Positions 8,178 to 18,166 of a stretch of 64,000 nucleotides of DNA are shown here, in pieces (position 1 is the stretch's first letter; each line of letters starts with the position of its first letter). Source of the stretch: Halarcobacter anaerophilus (GTDB taxonomy: Bacteria; Campylobacterota; Campylobacteria; Campylobacterales; Arcobacteraceae); NCBI RefSeq assembly GCF_006459125.1, contig NZ_CP041070.1, forward strand, positions 2,666,001 through 2,730,000, given 5' to 3'. The notes beneath the pieces were generated by a model. The model saw only the letters and a program-made list of their open reading frames with translations. It did no database searches and had not been told where the DNA came from. The translations under genes and the position numbers were made by a program.

Positions 8178-8595
8178 TATATTTACTCTCTATAACATAT
8201 TTTAAATCAATAGCGATTTTAGTATCTTTTAAACCTTTTTTTATCAATGCCGCACTTCCGTATCTTACTTTCAAAGCATCAAGATTCGTATCAGGATCCA
8301 CTACAATCAAAACTCTGTTTGAAATTAGTTTTACGTCAATTACTTTTCTTTGCCCTATTAGATCGACTGCCGTTTCAATCTCTCTATATATTATTCTTTC
8401 AAGTTTTTTACTTTTTTGTTTCTCTTCTTCAAGTTTTAACTGCTCAAGTTTTTCTTGACTTTCAAGTTTTTCTTGATTTGCATACTCATCGCTCATATGA
8501 AAATAATATGCAGTAAACATTACTATTACTGCCCCTATTGAAAGCAGTTTAATAAGAGCTCTTTTTTTACTGTTTGTTTTAACGGCTACTATCAT
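8167..8595 (-). CDS. Unknown membrane-anchored protein in the flagellar operon
   Basis: A 142-residue protein I do not recognise. It has a short basic N terminus, one membrane helix at about residues 14-31, a charged coiled-coil stretch at about 37-65 rich in Glu, Lys and Leu, and a small C-terminal domain of alternating beta segments. That layout predicts an inner-membrane protein with a periplasmic C-terminal domain. It lies between fliL (4-base gap) and flgH (11-base overlap), so a role in the basal body, stator or L-ring assembly is likely by context, but no function can be assigned from the sequence. Confidence 0.8.
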   Translation of the reverse strand: MIVAVKTNSKKRALIKLLSIGAVIVMFTAYYFHMSDEYANQEKLESQEKLEQLKLEEEKQKSKKLERIIYREIETAVDLIGQRKVIDVKLISNRVLIVVDPDTNLDALKVRYGSAALIKKGLKDTKIAIDLKYVIESKYNAN

Positions 8596-8599
8596 CTTT

Positions 8600-9124
8600 T
8601 TATTTTATAACAAAAGAGGTAAACAATATTTGTTTAACGCAATCTTTTTGAATATCACTATTTGAAGTAACTTCATTTAAAATTGAGTTAATCTCATCTA
8701 ATAACTCCTCTTTAAGAAGGGCTTTACCGCCGACAGTTAAAAGTTCTTCCGAACTTCTTGAGCTAACTTGGGCAATAACTGCATCTACAATTTCAGGTTT
8801 ATACTCTTCAACGATTGACTCAATTGTAGGTTCCGTACTTTTTACGGAAAAAGATAGTTTCATAAGTTTTTCTCTACCTTTTGCATTTGTAATATTCAAC
8901 ACCAAATCATTTATGCTTGCTTTAAACATTTCACCCGGATTTGCTTTTTGGCTATCTTGTACTTGTTCTTGATTATTTTGTTGTTGTCCGCTTAATACTC
9001 CGCTTGAATACAACATATATCCACCCACTCCTACCGCAACTAATAGAAGTACTACGAGTACTACAAGTACTATTATTAAACCTTTTCCTCCGCCAGATTG
9101 ATTTGCTTCTTGATTATCAGCCAT
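8600..9124 (-). CDS. fliL: Flagellar basal body-associated protein FliL
   Basis: Inner-membrane protein that surrounds and supports the MotAB stator at the flagellar motor. The 174-residue protein has a Gly-rich cytoplasmic N terminus, one long membrane helix at about residues 15-40, a Gln/Asn-rich linker and the FliL periplasmic domain with LVLNITN and LMKLSFSV strands. It lies in the seven-gene operon, 2 bases after the motE-like gene. Its usual length and domain order leave little doubt. Confidence 0.9.
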   Translation of the reverse strand: MADNQEANQSGGGKGLIIVLVVLVVLLLVAVGVGGYMLYSSGVLSGQQQNNQEQVQDSQKANPGEMFKASINDLVLNITNAKGREKLMKLSFSVKSTEPTIESIVEEYKPEIVDAVIAQVSSRSSEELLTVGGKALLKEELLDEINSILNEVTSNSDIQKDCVKQILFTSFVIK

Positions 9125-9126
9125 AT

Positions 9127-9615
9127 TTACCCTTCATTATTGTTATTTTCTTTATAGTCCTGTAACATTTGTGTTAGCATCGAGGCATTCATAGGACTTA
9201 TATATTTCATTAAAGATGTTACTTTACTATCTTTTAATCTCAAAATTATATCAAAAACATCTTCAATTTTTCCCTCACTAATCATTTGATTGAAAATATT
9301 AGCTGCAATTTTCGGTTTCATTTTATTATATATTTTCGCCGTTTTATTTTCAACTTCACCTTTTATATTACTTAAAAGTTCTCTATTTTCATCTCTTAGA
9401 GATTGTATTTCATTCTTCTCTTTTTCAATTTTAGATAATAAAGTTTCAAGCTCTTTTTTTCTTGTTTGATACTCTTTCTCTTTTTTATTATAAAAATTAT
9501 TTAAATCTTTTTTTAACTCTTTTATCTCTATTTTCTGTTTTATTAAAGTTGCACTACTTACTTCTTGTGCTTCTAAATTAAAAATAACAAAAAGAAGAAT
9601 AATTAATAATCTCAT
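9127..9615 (-). CDS. MotE-like periplasmic flagellar protein
   Basis: A 162-residue secreted protein with an N-terminal signal peptide (cleavage probably after LEA near residue 16). A long Lys/Glu-rich coiled coil covers about residues 30-90. The C-terminal helical module with KMKPKIAANIFNQM and ISPMNASMLTQML resembles the MgtE-N-like fold of MotE-type motility chaperones. MotE family proteins act in the periplasm on stator-associated partners. Its position between fliJ-like and fliL genes supports this. The family call is based on domain order and motifs, not on a search. Confidence 0.75.
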   Translation of the reverse strand: MRLLIILLFVIFNLEAQEVSSATLIKQKIEIKELKKDLNNFYNKKEKEYQTRKKELETLLSKIEKEKNEIQSLRDENRELLSNIKGEVENKTAKIYNKMKPKIAANIFNQMISEGKIEDVFDIILRLKDSKVTSLMKYISPMNASMLTQMLQDYKENNNNEG

Positions 9616-9619
9616 AATT

Positions 9620-10036
9620 TCATCCTGTTATATATTTGCTTTGTATATATTCGTTTGAGGCCTCTTCTTCACTTAAAAGTATTTTTCTGAACTCCTCTTC
9701 TTTTTGCTCTTGTAAAATATATTTATACTGTTCACTCTGTTTTTGAAGTTCAATAATCTCTTTTACTAAAATATCCAACTCTTTATTTAATACGGCTTTT
9801 TGTTTTTCTAACTCTTGAATATGGTGAGCCATAGTATTTTTATGCATTTGTAAAATGGAAAAATCGGAAATTGCTCCGAATTTTTGTACACTTGTAGTGT
9901 TTATTTTATTTTCCGTAAACATTATTTCATCGTCGATATGTCCTATTTTAGAGACTATCTGACCTTTTTGCATTAATTTTTGATCAGTCTGCATTTTTTT
10001 GAGATTATAAAGCTTTTCTATCATATTACTGCCCAA
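9620..10036 (-). CDS. fliJ: FliJ-like flagellar export coiled-coil protein
   Basis: A 138-residue protein that is almost entirely coiled coil, with no signal peptide. FliJ is the coiled-coil stalk of the flagellar export ATPase, and this protein has the right size, the K-M-Q-x-D-Q-K-L N-terminal helix style and the right operon (fliQ upstream, motE-like and fliL downstream). FliJ proteins diverge strongly, so the assignment relies on structure and context. The ATG start near 10036 overlaps the end of fliQ by 11 bases, which supports coupled translation. Confidence 0.65.
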   Translation of the reverse strand: MGSNMIEKLYNLKKMQTDQKLMQKGQIVSKIGHIDDEIMFTENKINTTSVQKFGAISDFSILQMHKNTMAHHIQELEKQKAVLNKELDILVKEIIELQKQSEQYKYILQEQKEEEFRKILLSEEEASNEYIQSKYITG

Positions 10037-10286
10037 AAGTTAAAATTATATCCCATAAATCTTTGGTATAAGTCTCAATATGATCACCGATCCAAGGTAA
10101 AGAGATAAGAACAAATACCGAAACAAATATAATCTTAGGAACAAAAGACAAAGATGCGTCAGAGACCTGAGTTACTGCTTGGAATATAGAAATAATAAGC
10201 CCTATTACCATACTTACGATTAATGAAGGTAATCCTAAAATTAGAATGATTTTAACTGTGTTTTCCGCAATACCTATTAAATCCAT
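10026..10286 (-). CDS. fliQ: Flagellar export protein FliQ
   Basis: Small two-helix component of the flagellar type III export gate. The 86-residue protein contains the family hallmarks GLPSLIVSMVIGLIISIFQA, VTQVSDASLSFVPKI and a second helix ending in LPWIG. It starts one base after the 336-aa acidic protein gene and overlaps fliJ. Other gate genes (fliP, fliR, flhA, flhB) are not in the window. The assignment is secure. Confidence 0.95.
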   Translation of the reverse strand: MDLIGIAENTVKIILILGLPSLIVSMVIGLIISIFQAVTQVSDASLSFVPKIIFVSVFVLISLPWIGDHIETYTKDLWDIILTFGQ

Positions 10287-10287
10287 A

Positions 10288-11298
10288 CTAATCTTTTACT
10301 TTTATAGTTATCTCCAATGTTTTATTATTGAGAAGTTGTGATATAAGTTTTGCGATATCATCAGCGCTAGAACTGCCCAAATCCAAATTTTGTTTTTCTT
10401 CACTCTTTTTTACCTCTTCAGTAGAGATAGTATTTGAAGCTTTAGTCTCCACAGGTTCACTGTCCGTCATATCTAACGCTGCTAATAAATCTGCTTCATT
10501 TAAAGAATCAAACTCTGAAAACTCATCTGCCATCGCTTCTCCTTGCTCACTGCCTTTTTGCTCTAAATTATTCTCATTTTTTTCTTCATTTGTTAAATCA
10601 ATCTTACCTGAATCTTCTTCAAAACTCAAATCTTTTAATGCCTCTTGATCTTCTTGTAAATTCTCTTCATCCTCATCTACCATACTGCCAAGTTCATTTA
10701 ATAAAGGATCATTCATCAAAGGATTCTCTTTTTCATCAGAAATAGGTTCAACCTCTTCTTCTAACATTGAAGAGATATCATCAATCTGTTCTACTTGCGC
10801 TTGAGGTTCTTCTTCATCTGTACTTCTATGAGAAAGAAGCTCTTTTAATTCATCGTCTAATTGAATATATTCTTTGTCATCATCGCTGTTTTCATATGCA
10901 TCCTCAACGATTTCAACAATAGAATCCTGAATATTTTCGGATTCCTTTTTATCTACTATGGAATCAAGTTTATTTTTAATATGTTTAGAGAGTTCTTCAA
11001 TAGAGTTTACCGAAATATCACCAATTCCGTGATCTAATAAAAAATCTTCCTCAATTCCGTCTTTAGGTTTTAAGAATTTAAATTTATCGTTTAATAAAGA
11101 ATTTTTTTTGATTATTTTCGAGTCATCGATTAGATATATATTTTTAGGATTATCTTCAATAGCATTTTTCAAATCTTCTAGAGTAGAAAGATCTACTACT
11201 TCACCATTTTCATCCAATCTAAACTTTATATTAGAATGTTCCAATAGTTCATGTATATCTTTTCTAAAATCATCACTTCCGTAAACATAAATAATCAA
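10288..11298 (-). CDS. Uncharacterised highly acidic protein at the head of the fliQ operon
   Basis: A 336-residue protein with no signal peptide or membrane helix. The first 115 residues look like a folded alpha/beta domain (IIYVYGSD, NPKNIYLIDD). Residues about 125-300 are extremely acidic and low-complexity, rich in Glu, Asp and Ser, hence probably disordered. The last 40 residues become ordered again (KLISQLLNNKTLEITIKVK). It is the first gene of the flagellar operon, with a TATAAT 28 bases upstream on this strand. I do not recognise it; it may be a Campylobacterota-specific flagellar protein, but no function is assigned. Confidence 0.75.
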   Translation of the reverse strand: MIIYVYGSDDFRKDIHELLEHSNIKFRLDENGEVVDLSTLEDLKNAIEDNPKNIYLIDDSKIIKKNSLLNDKFKFLKPKDGIEEDFLLDHGIGDISVNSIEELSKHIKNKLDSIVDKKESENIQDSIVEIVEDAYENSDDDKEYIQLDDELKELLSHRSTDEEEPQAQVEQIDDISSMLEEEVEPISDEKENPLMNDPLLNELGSMVDEDEENLQEDQEALKDLSFEEDSGKIDLTNEEKNENNLEQKGSEQGEAMADEFSEFDSLNEADLLAALDMTDSEPVETKASNTISTEEVKKSEEKQNLDLGSSSADDIAKLISQLLNNKTLEITIKVKD

Positions 11299-11326
11299 AA
11301 GATATCCTAATATTATTTTTTTAAAG

Positions 11327-11332
11327 ATTATA
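11327..11332 (-). promoter_or_regulatory. -10 element of the acidic protein-fliQ-flgH operon
   Basis: TATAAT on the minus strand, about 28 bases ahead of the ATG at 11298, in the 90-base divergent gap with flgI. A weaker TAAAAT on the plus strand at 11356-11361 could serve flgI. No GG-N10-GC sigma-54 signature is visible in the gap. Confidence 0.45.
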
Positions 11333-11388
11333 CCTATATTTTATAAAATTTTAGATAAAATTTACTCAATTATGTCTAAGGTGCAAAA

Positions 11389-12441
11389 TTGAGATTTCTA
11401 ATACTAATTATTCTAATTGTCAATTCAGTTTTTGCTGTAACAATTAAGGATATATCAAATATTGTGGGAATTAGAGATAACCAACTTATTGGTTATGGTC
11501 TAGTAGTAGGTTTAGCAGGGACAGGAGACAAATCCCAGTTTACTATGCAAAGCCTTCAAAACCTGCTTAGAAATTCATATATAAAAATCCCTACCTCATC
11601 AATAAAGTCAAAGAATATTGCAGCTGTTATGGTAACGGCAGATTTACCGGCTTTTTCTAGGCAAGGGGATAAAATAAAAATAAAAATATCGGCAATAGGC
11701 GATGCAAAATCAATTGACCACGGAGAGCTTCTTCTTACTCAGCTAAAAGCCGTAGACGGACAAGTTTATGCTTTGGCTCAAGGAACTATCGTAGCTGATT
11801 CAAAAAACAGTACGACAGGTTTTATTTATGACGGAGCAACAATAGAAAATGAAGTAGAATACTCTTTAAGAGGAGAAGATTCCGTAACATTAAGTCTTCT
11901 AAAAAATGATGCCAAACAAGCTTATGAAGTCCAAAAAAGAATAAATGAAAAATTCGGTGAAAGACTTGCCGTAGCTACAGATACAAGAACTGTGGATGTA
12001 AGAAAACCTAAAGATATTTCAATTGTTAAATTTATTTCAGACATCCAAAGTATAGAATTGGATTCGGATTTTAAAAAGAAAATTATAATTGATATGCAAA
12101 GAGAGACTATTATAGCAGGAGCCGATATTGTTATAGATCCTGTAACTGTTGCAAAAGAGAACTTTACGATTAGAATTAAAAAATCACCTCTTGATGATAC
12201 GCAGTGGGAGGACAAAGGTTTAAATCCGGGAAGAGATATAGGGGATGATGTAGTTTTAGATAATAAACCTACGGCTGTTAATATCGATAATACTTTGCTA
12301 AACAGTAAAAAACAGCCTACGGTTTCAGATTTAGTAAGAGCGATGAAAGTAATGAAAGTGCCGATGACTGACATTATAGAAACCATAAAAATGATAAGAG
12401 ATCTCGGCGCATTAAACGTAGAAGTGGAGATAAGAGGATAA
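11389..12441 (+). CDS. flgI: Flagellar P-ring protein FlgI
   Basis: Periplasmic protein forming the P-ring in the peptidoglycan layer. A cleavable signal peptide occupies residues 1 to about 16 (ends in NSVFA). Family motifs follow: DISNIVGIRDNQLIGYGLVVGL, GTGDKSQFT, NIAAVMVTADLPAF and the C-terminal VSDLVRAMKVMKVPMTDIIE. The length of 350 residues is normal. Translation starts at TTG, with AAGG a few bases upstream. fliM follows one base after the stop, so the two form a short operon. Confidence 0.95.
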   Translation: MRFLILIILIVNSVFAVTIKDISNIVGIRDNQLIGYGLVVGLAGTGDKSQFTMQSLQNLLRNSYIKIPTSSIKSKNIAAVMVTADLPAFSRQGDKIKIKISAIGDAKSIDHGELLLTQLKAVDGQVYALAQGTIVADSKNSTTGFIYDGATIENEVEYSLRGEDSVTLSLLKNDAKQAYEVQKRINEKFGERLAVATDTRTVDVRKPKDISIVKFISDIQSIELDSDFKKKIIIDMQRETIIAGADIVIDPVTVAKENFTIRIKKSPLDDTQWEDKGLNPGRDIGDDVVLDNKPTAVNIDNTLLNSKKQPTVSDLVRAMKVMKVPMTDIIETIKMIRDLGALNVEVEIRG

Positions 12442-12442
12442 T

Positions 12443-13561
12443 ATGGCTGAGTTTTTAAGTCAAGATGAAATTGATGCCCTGTTAGATATTGCAGAAGCAG
12501 GAGAAGAGATTGATCCGGATTCTGAAGAACAGATTATATCTAAAGAGAAAAATTACTCAATTTATGATTTTAAAAAACCTAATAGAATTTCAAATGAGCA
12601 GTTTAAGGCCTTTTCTACACTGCATGATAAAATGTTACGGGATTTAATTACAGATCTCTCTGCAATGTTAAGAAAAGTTGTCGATATAAAACTTTATTCA
12701 ATAGAGCAGATGACTTACGGAGAATTTATTCTTTCAATTCCTCAATTAACTTCATTAAATACTTTATCTATAAAACCTTTAGACGGAAGAATTGTTGTTG
12801 AATGTAATCCCGGAATTTCCCATAAAATTATTGCCGAACTTTTAGGTTCGGGGGCAGTTGCTGCTAATGATAATTTAGATAGAGAGTTAACGGAGATAGA
12901 AGTAAATATTTTTGAACACTTTTATAAAATGTTTGTTAAACATATGTATAGAGCTTGGGAAGAGGTTACGACTTTAAATTTTAAAATAGAATCAAGAGAT
13001 ACAAATGCAAATGCGATTCAAATTATTTCCGACCATGAAATCGTACTTTTGGTTGTACTTGAAATTACAATTGATGAAGAATCAGGCTTTTTGTCAATTT
13101 GCTATCCTATTGCATATATTGAACCCTTATTAAATAAAATCGTCGAAAAAATGTTTAATGAAGGTAAAAATAAAAAAGCAAGTAGAAAGCCTGATATTAC
13201 CACACTTATTTCCGGTGCGAAAATGAAAGTTGAAGCTATTATGGCAGAGACTGAATTAACAGCAGGGGATCTTTTAAAACTAAAACCTGAAGATATAATA
13301 GTATTTAATAAAAATGCAACTTCATCTGCTTCTAAGATATATATAAACGGTACAGAAAAATTTTTAGGAGTATCCGGAATATCTAATAATAGAAAAGCTA
13401 TTCAGATGCAGACAAATATAGATCATGAGAAACAAGAGACATTAGAAATTTTAAGAAATATGAGAGAAGAGAGAATAAAAAGATCAGAAGAGTCAAATGC
13501 AAATATAAAAAGACTTCTTAAAGAGAGAAATGAAGCCTCTTCGGCTAGATCTCACTCATAA
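12443..13561 (+). CDS. fliM: Flagellar motor switch protein FliM
   Basis: C-ring switch protein that binds phosphorylated CheY and sets rotation direction. The N-terminal peptide LSQDEIDALL is the CheY-binding motif. The middle domain follows from about residue 45 with RISNEQFKAFSTLHDKMLR and YGEFILSIPQLTSL. The C-terminal SpoA-like surface is at about 255-330. At 372 residues it is slightly long because of a charged C-terminal tail. fliN/fliY is not in the window. It converges with pyrC three bases downstream. Confidence 0.94.
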   Translation: MAEFLSQDEIDALLDIAEAGEEIDPDSEEQIISKEKNYSIYDFKKPNRISNEQFKAFSTLHDKMLRDLITDLSAMLRKVVDIKLYSIEQMTYGEFILSIPQLTSLNTLSIKPLDGRIVVECNPGISHKIIAELLGSGAVAANDNLDRELTEIEVNIFEHFYKMFVKHMYRAWEEVTTLNFKIESRDTNANAIQIISDHEIVLLVVLEITIDEESGFLSICYPIAYIEPLLNKIVEKMFNEGKNKKASRKPDITTLISGAKMKVEAIMAETELTAGDLLKLKPEDIIVFNKNATSSASKIYINGTEKFLGVSGISNNRKAIQMQTNIDHEKQETLEILRNMREERIKRSEESNANIKRLLKERNEASSARSHS

Positions 13562-13564
13562 AGA

Positions 13565-14581
13565 CTATTCTTCAATACTCCAAGACAGGCTCTGCCCTGC
13601 AAACATCGGAACAACAATCTCTTCATTATATCTGTATGCATCAGGAACTATAAACTCTTTTTTTACCAATTTAATAGCTTTTTCTTTTGCTTTGAAGTTA
13701 TATATTCTTTGAGCATTTAAACTAATAAAACTATTTAAATTTTCCAATTTATTGTTTTTATCAAAAAGTTCGGTTAAAACTTGCAAAGCAATAGGAGAGG
13801 TAAAAACTCCTGCAGCACAACCGCAGCACTCTTTTTTATGTTTAGGATGCGGAGCTGAATCACTACCGAACATAAGTTTTGGATGGGCATTTAAAGCAGC
13901 TTCCAATAAAGCACTTCTATCTTCAGGTCTTTTTGCAATGGGTTTGCAGAAAAGATGCGGCTTTAACATTCCTCCTGCTAAATCATCAAGTGTTATTAAA
14001 AGATGGTGTAAAGTTACAGTCGCGTAAAGATTTTCATATTTATCCAAAAGTTTTACGGCATCTTTTGTGGTAATATGCTCCATTATAATTTTCAAATCAG
14101 GAAAAGACGAAGCAATTGACTCATAAATAGGCATAAACTCTTTTTCTCTATCCATAACAAAACCGTTTGTCTCACCATGAATACAAAGAGGAATATTCAG
14201 TTTACTCATTGACTCTAACGTAGGTCTTAAACTCTCTACATCCATTGATGAAACACCTGTTTCGGAATTTGTCGTGATTCCTGCAGGATAAAGTTTAAGT
14301 GCAATTATTTCATCTTTTATATCTTTTAAAAACTCATAAGAGTAATCATTTTTAAAAAAAAGAGTCATTTTAGGCTCAAAATCATCTTTTTTACAAGCCT
14401 CTTTTATTCTTTCTTTATATCCTAAAAGTGCCTCTTTTGTAGTAACGGGAGGCACAAGATTAGGCATAATCAAAGCTGCTGCAAAAGTTTTTGAAGTCAA
14501 AGGAGCTACCAGCTTTAACATCTCTTCATCTCTTAAATGAAGATGCATATCCAAAGCTGAATTTATAGTAAATGTCTGCAT
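13565..14581 (-). CDS. pyrC: Dihydroorotase (class II, PyrC type)
   Basis: Zinc amidohydrolase that closes carbamoyl-aspartate to dihydroorotate in pyrimidine synthesis. DMHLHLRD near residue 12 provides the first metal histidines. ALKLYPAG contains the lysine that becomes carboxylated, CIHGE and EHITT give further metal ligands, and MFGSDSAPH supplies the catalytic Asp. The 338-residue length fits the PyrC homodimeric class. It starts one base after glnK (14583) and so probably ends the amt-glnK operon, linking nitrogen status to pyrimidine synthesis by position only. Confidence 0.93.
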   Translation of the reverse strand: MQTFTINSALDMHLHLRDEEMLKLVAPLTSKTFAAALIMPNLVPPVTTKEALLGYKERIKEACKKDDFEPKMTLFFKNDYSYEFLKDIKDEIIALKLYPAGITTNSETGVSSMDVESLRPTLESMSKLNIPLCIHGETNGFVMDREKEFMPIYESIASSFPDLKIIMEHITTKDAVKLLDKYENLYATVTLHHLLITLDDLAGGMLKPHLFCKPIAKRPEDRSALLEAALNAHPKLMFGSDSAPHPKHKKECCGCAAGVFTSPIALQVLTELFDKNNKLENLNSFISLNAQRIYNFKAKEKAIKLVKKEFIVPDAYRYNEEIVVPMFAGQSLSWSIEE

Positions 14582-14582
14582 A

Positions 14583-14948
<366 letters not shown>

Positions 14949-15013
14949 TTAACTAAATAATTTTAAATTATCTTTTTATAACTGATAATTTAAAATTTTA
15001 GCAATATTATTGT

Positions 15014-16201
15014 TTAAAAAGCTCTCTTAAATTCAGGATAAGCTTCAAGTCCACACTCGTCAACATCAAGACCTTCCATCTCTTCATCTTTATTTGCTCT
15101 TAAAGGAATCACTTTATTAATTATATATAAAATAATATATGAAGTAACAAATACAAAAATCGCTACAATAATAACACCTTTTATCTGTCCTAATAAGGTT
15201 ATATCTTCGCCATTGTTTGCAAATATTCCAACTGCAATCGTTCCCCAAATACCGTTTAATAAATGCACGGAAAGAGCACCTACAGGATCATCCAGTCTTA
15301 ATTTATCAAAAAAACTTACACCAAAAACAACTAAAACTCCACCTATTGCACCGATTAATATAGGAGTATAAATATTATATAAATCAGGACCTGCGGTAAT
15401 TGCGACTAATCCTCCTAAAGCTCCGTTTAGAATCATTGTAATATCAAATTTTTTATACATCAAATACATTAATATTGCAACAATTATTGCTCCTGATAAT
15501 CCCGCCGTATTTGTATTTAATATAGTTAAAGCAACCGTATTTGCCGCTTCTTTTGAGGAAATTGTTCCCACAGAACCTCCGTTAAATCCAAACCATCCAA
15601 TCCATAAAAGAAAAGCACCCAAAGTAACAAGAGGAATATTTGAAGCGGGAATTACTCGAATTCCTCCCTCTTTAGGGTATCTGCCTTTTCTTGCTCCTAT
15701 TACTAATATTGCAGCAAGAAGTGCCCAACCGCCTGTACTGTGAATTACAGTTGAACCTGCAAGATCATACATAGTAATATCCAAAATAGTTCCTTCAAGC
15801 ATATCATTTCCCCATGACCAATTAACTACGGTTGGATAAATCAAAGCTCCTATAATAACTGTAAAAACAGCCAATGGAATAATTTTTGCTCTCTCACTGA
15901 CTCCACCTGACATAATATTAATTACTTTACCGACAAATGCCATTTGAAATAAAAATGCAGCCCACTTTGACATAGTTTCACTACCGAAGTCGCCAAAGGC
16001 AAGATGATATCCTATGAGTAAAAAGGCAAGCGATGCTACTGCATAAATCATCGTATTAACCATTAACACCGTTGAAACATTTTTTGTTCTGACAAGCCCT
16101 GCTTCTAACATAGCAAAACCCGGAACCATAAATATTATTAATGTCATTGTAAAGATTGTAAAAAAAGTATCAATAACATAATTTATTGATTGTAAATCCA
16201 T
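15014..16201 (-). CDS. amt: Ammonium transporter Amt (copy 1)
   Basis: Eleven-helix ammonium channel of the Amt/MEP family, 395 residues. Visible family segments are DTFFTIFTMTLIIFMVPGFAMLEAG near the N terminus (residues about 11-35), DLAGSTVIHSTGGWA (the GS-x-VH-x-x-GG segment with a pore histidine), GWFGFNGGS and DDPVGALSVHLLNGIWGT with the second pore histidine. It forms the first member of an amt-glnK-pyrC run. It resembles copy 2 throughout but is clearly diverged, so the pair is an old duplication or a pair of specialised channels. Confidence 0.94.
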   Translation of the reverse strand: MDLQSINYVIDTFFTIFTMTLIIFMVPGFAMLEAGLVRTKNVSTVLMVNTMIYAVASLAFLLIGYHLAFGDFGSETMSKWAAFLFQMAFVGKVINIMSGGVSERAKIIPLAVFTVIIGALIYPTVVNWSWGNDMLEGTILDITMYDLAGSTVIHSTGGWALLAAILVIGARKGRYPKEGGIRVIPASNIPLVTLGAFLLWIGWFGFNGGSVGTISSKEAANTVALTILNTNTAGLSGAIIVAILMYLMYKKFDITMILNGALGGLVAITAGPDLYNIYTPILIGAIGGVLVVFGVSFFDKLRLDDPVGALSVHLLNGIWGTIAVGIFANNGEDITLLGQIKGVIIVAIFVFVTSYIILYIINKVIPLRANKDEEMEGLDVDECGLEAYPEFKRAF

Positions 16202-16210
16202 ATTTTAATC

Positions 16211-16239
16211 CTCGCTTAATATAATTGGCGAGCATTATA
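16211..16239 (-). promoter_or_regulatory. Promoter -10 and leader hairpin ahead of amt copy 1
   Basis: On the minus strand a TATAAT (16234-16239) is followed by a CTCGC/GCGAG inverted repeat (16211-16215 and 16228-16232) that lies at the predicted 5' end of the message, just before the ATG at 16201. A role in ammonium-dependent control is possible but not shown. Confidence 0.35.
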
Positions 16240-16305
16240 TATTTTTTTGAAAGATTTAAAAAGTAGTATCCTGTATAATATATATACAAGTATATATTAT
16301 TTATA

Positions 16306-16331
16306 GAAGTGGAGATAAAATCTCACACTTC
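16306..16331 (-). terminator. Hairpin after glnK copy 2, possible terminator
   Basis: GAAGTGGAGAT pairs with ATCTCACACTTC as an 11-bp stem with one bulged base and an AAA loop, 10 bases beyond the glnK copy 2 stop. On the minus strand no long T tract follows, so it may be an mRNA-stabilising or weak termination element separating the two amt-glnK pairs. Confidence 0.45.
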
Positions 16332-16340
16332 CAATAGAAG

Positions 16341-16691
<351 letters not shown>

Positions 16692-16698
16692 CTATTTA

Positions 16699-17913
16699 TT
16701 AAGCTTTTTTGAACTCTGGGTAACACTCTAATCCAGTTTCGTGGATATCAAGTCCAGTAATTTCAGTCTCTTCATCTACTCTTAATCCCATAATTACATC
16801 TAAAATTTTCCATACGATAAAAGATGTGATGAATACAAATGCTCCGATTACAACAACACCTTTGATTTGAGCTAAAATCGTAACATCAGGGTTAAAAATA
16901 CCAACGGCAATTGTTCCCCAGATTCCTGCTACTAAGTGAACAGATAAAGCACCAACTGGATCATCAATTCTTAATTTATCAAAGAAAGGAACAGCAAATA
17001 CAACAATAGCACCACCTACTAAACCTTCAATAAATGCAACTAACATACCTAAATCAGGTCCCGCAGTACAAGATACAAGTCCTGCTAAAGCACCGTTTAA
17101 AACCATAGTTAAATCAACTTTTTTGTAAAGTAGTTGAGTTAATAAAGCTGCCATAACTGCACCTGCAGCTGCTGCCATATTTGTATCAGCAACTACTAAA
17201 GCAATACCTTCAATATCTGCTTTTGAACCTAATGCTAATTGTGAACCACCGTTAAATCCAAACCATCCCATCCATAAAATGAATGTACCAAGTGTAGCAA
17301 GTGTTAAGTTTGAACCAGGGATTGGTTTAACTTTACCGTCTTTTGTATATTTACCTTTTCTAGCTCCAAGGATAAGAACACCAGCTAATGCAGCCCATCC
17401 ACCGACAGAGTGAACAAGTGTAGAACCGGCAAAATCAGAGAAACCTGCAATTAAACCGCCAAGTTCAGTTCCACCCCAAACCCAGTGACCTTGGATTGGA
17501 TAAATAACACCACTTAAAACAACAACAAAGATTAAAAATGGCCATAATTTCATTCTTTCAGCAATTGATCCTGAAATAACAGATGCAGCAGTAGCTACGA
17601 ACATAACTTGAAAGAAGAAGTCTGCAGGTACCGGATATGAAGCATCCGCACCAGTTTCCATACTAATAGTAGAGAAACTTCCCATAAAAGAAGAACCTTC
17701 TCCATACATTAAGTTGTAACCTATGAAGTAATACATAATACAAGAGATTGCAAACAATGCAATATTTTTAGTTAAAACCGTTGCATTATTTTTTGATCTT
17801 GTAAGACCAGACTCAAGCATTGCAAAACCTGCAGCCATCCACATTACTAAGACTCCCATTACAACAAATAAGAATCCGTCAAGAATATATTTTACATCAG
17901 CAAAATTTTCCAT
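16699..17913 (-). CDS. amt: Ammonium transporter Amt (copy 2)
   Basis: Second Amt/MEP channel, 404 residues, with MWMAAGFAMLESGL, DFAGSTLVHSVGGWA, GWFGFNGGSQLALGS and DDPVGALSVHLVAGIWGT as hallmark segments, including both pore histidines. The C-terminal tail ends ETGLECYPEFKKA, nearly the same as copy 1 (CGLEAYPEFKRAF). This is the tail that communicates with PII in studied Amt proteins. An AAAGGA ribosome binding site precedes the ATG. It is the first gene of its operon, with a 283-base AT-rich divergent gap upstream. Confidence 0.94.
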   Translation of the reverse strand: MENFADVKYILDGFLFVVMGVLVMWMAAGFAMLESGLTRSKNNATVLTKNIALFAISCIMYYFIGYNLMYGEGSSFMGSFSTISMETGADASYPVPADFFFQVMFVATAASVISGSIAERMKLWPFLIFVVVLSGVIYPIQGHWVWGGTELGGLIAGFSDFAGSTLVHSVGGWAALAGVLILGARKGKYTKDGKVKPIPGSNLTLATLGTFILWMGWFGFNGGSQLALGSKADIEGIALVVADTNMAAAAGAVMAALLTQLLYKKVDLTMVLNGALAGLVSCTAGPDLGMLVAFIEGLVGGAIVVFAVPFFDKLRIDDPVGALSVHLVAGIWGTIAVGIFNPDVTILAQIKGVVVIGAFVFITSFIVWKILDVIMGLRVDEETEITGLDIHETGLECYPEFKKA

Positions 17914-18166
17914 ATTTTTCCTTTACAAAAATGTTATGACGAAATTCTATCAGATAAATAAGTTAATTTTTCATTTAATATGTATATTATTTATACAAAA
18001 AAATACCGTTTTTTTGACTTTTAAATAAAAGAAGTCCCTAAACGTCGAACTTTTACAAGTATTACATTTTTGTAGATTATTTGTTACATTTTTTTAATAT
18101 ATGAACAGATTCTTATTTTTTAGATAATTGTTTATATTTTATACATACAATTTATATACAGTATGA

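Noticed and set aside
11922-12386. 154-codon minus-strand frame inside flgI
   Set aside because: It is antisense to the conserved FlgI coding sequence and begins and ends within it. It is a shadow of biased codon use.
13752-14073. Plus-strand frames within pyrC
   Set aside because: They are antisense to the conserved dihydroorotase motifs and have no start signals.
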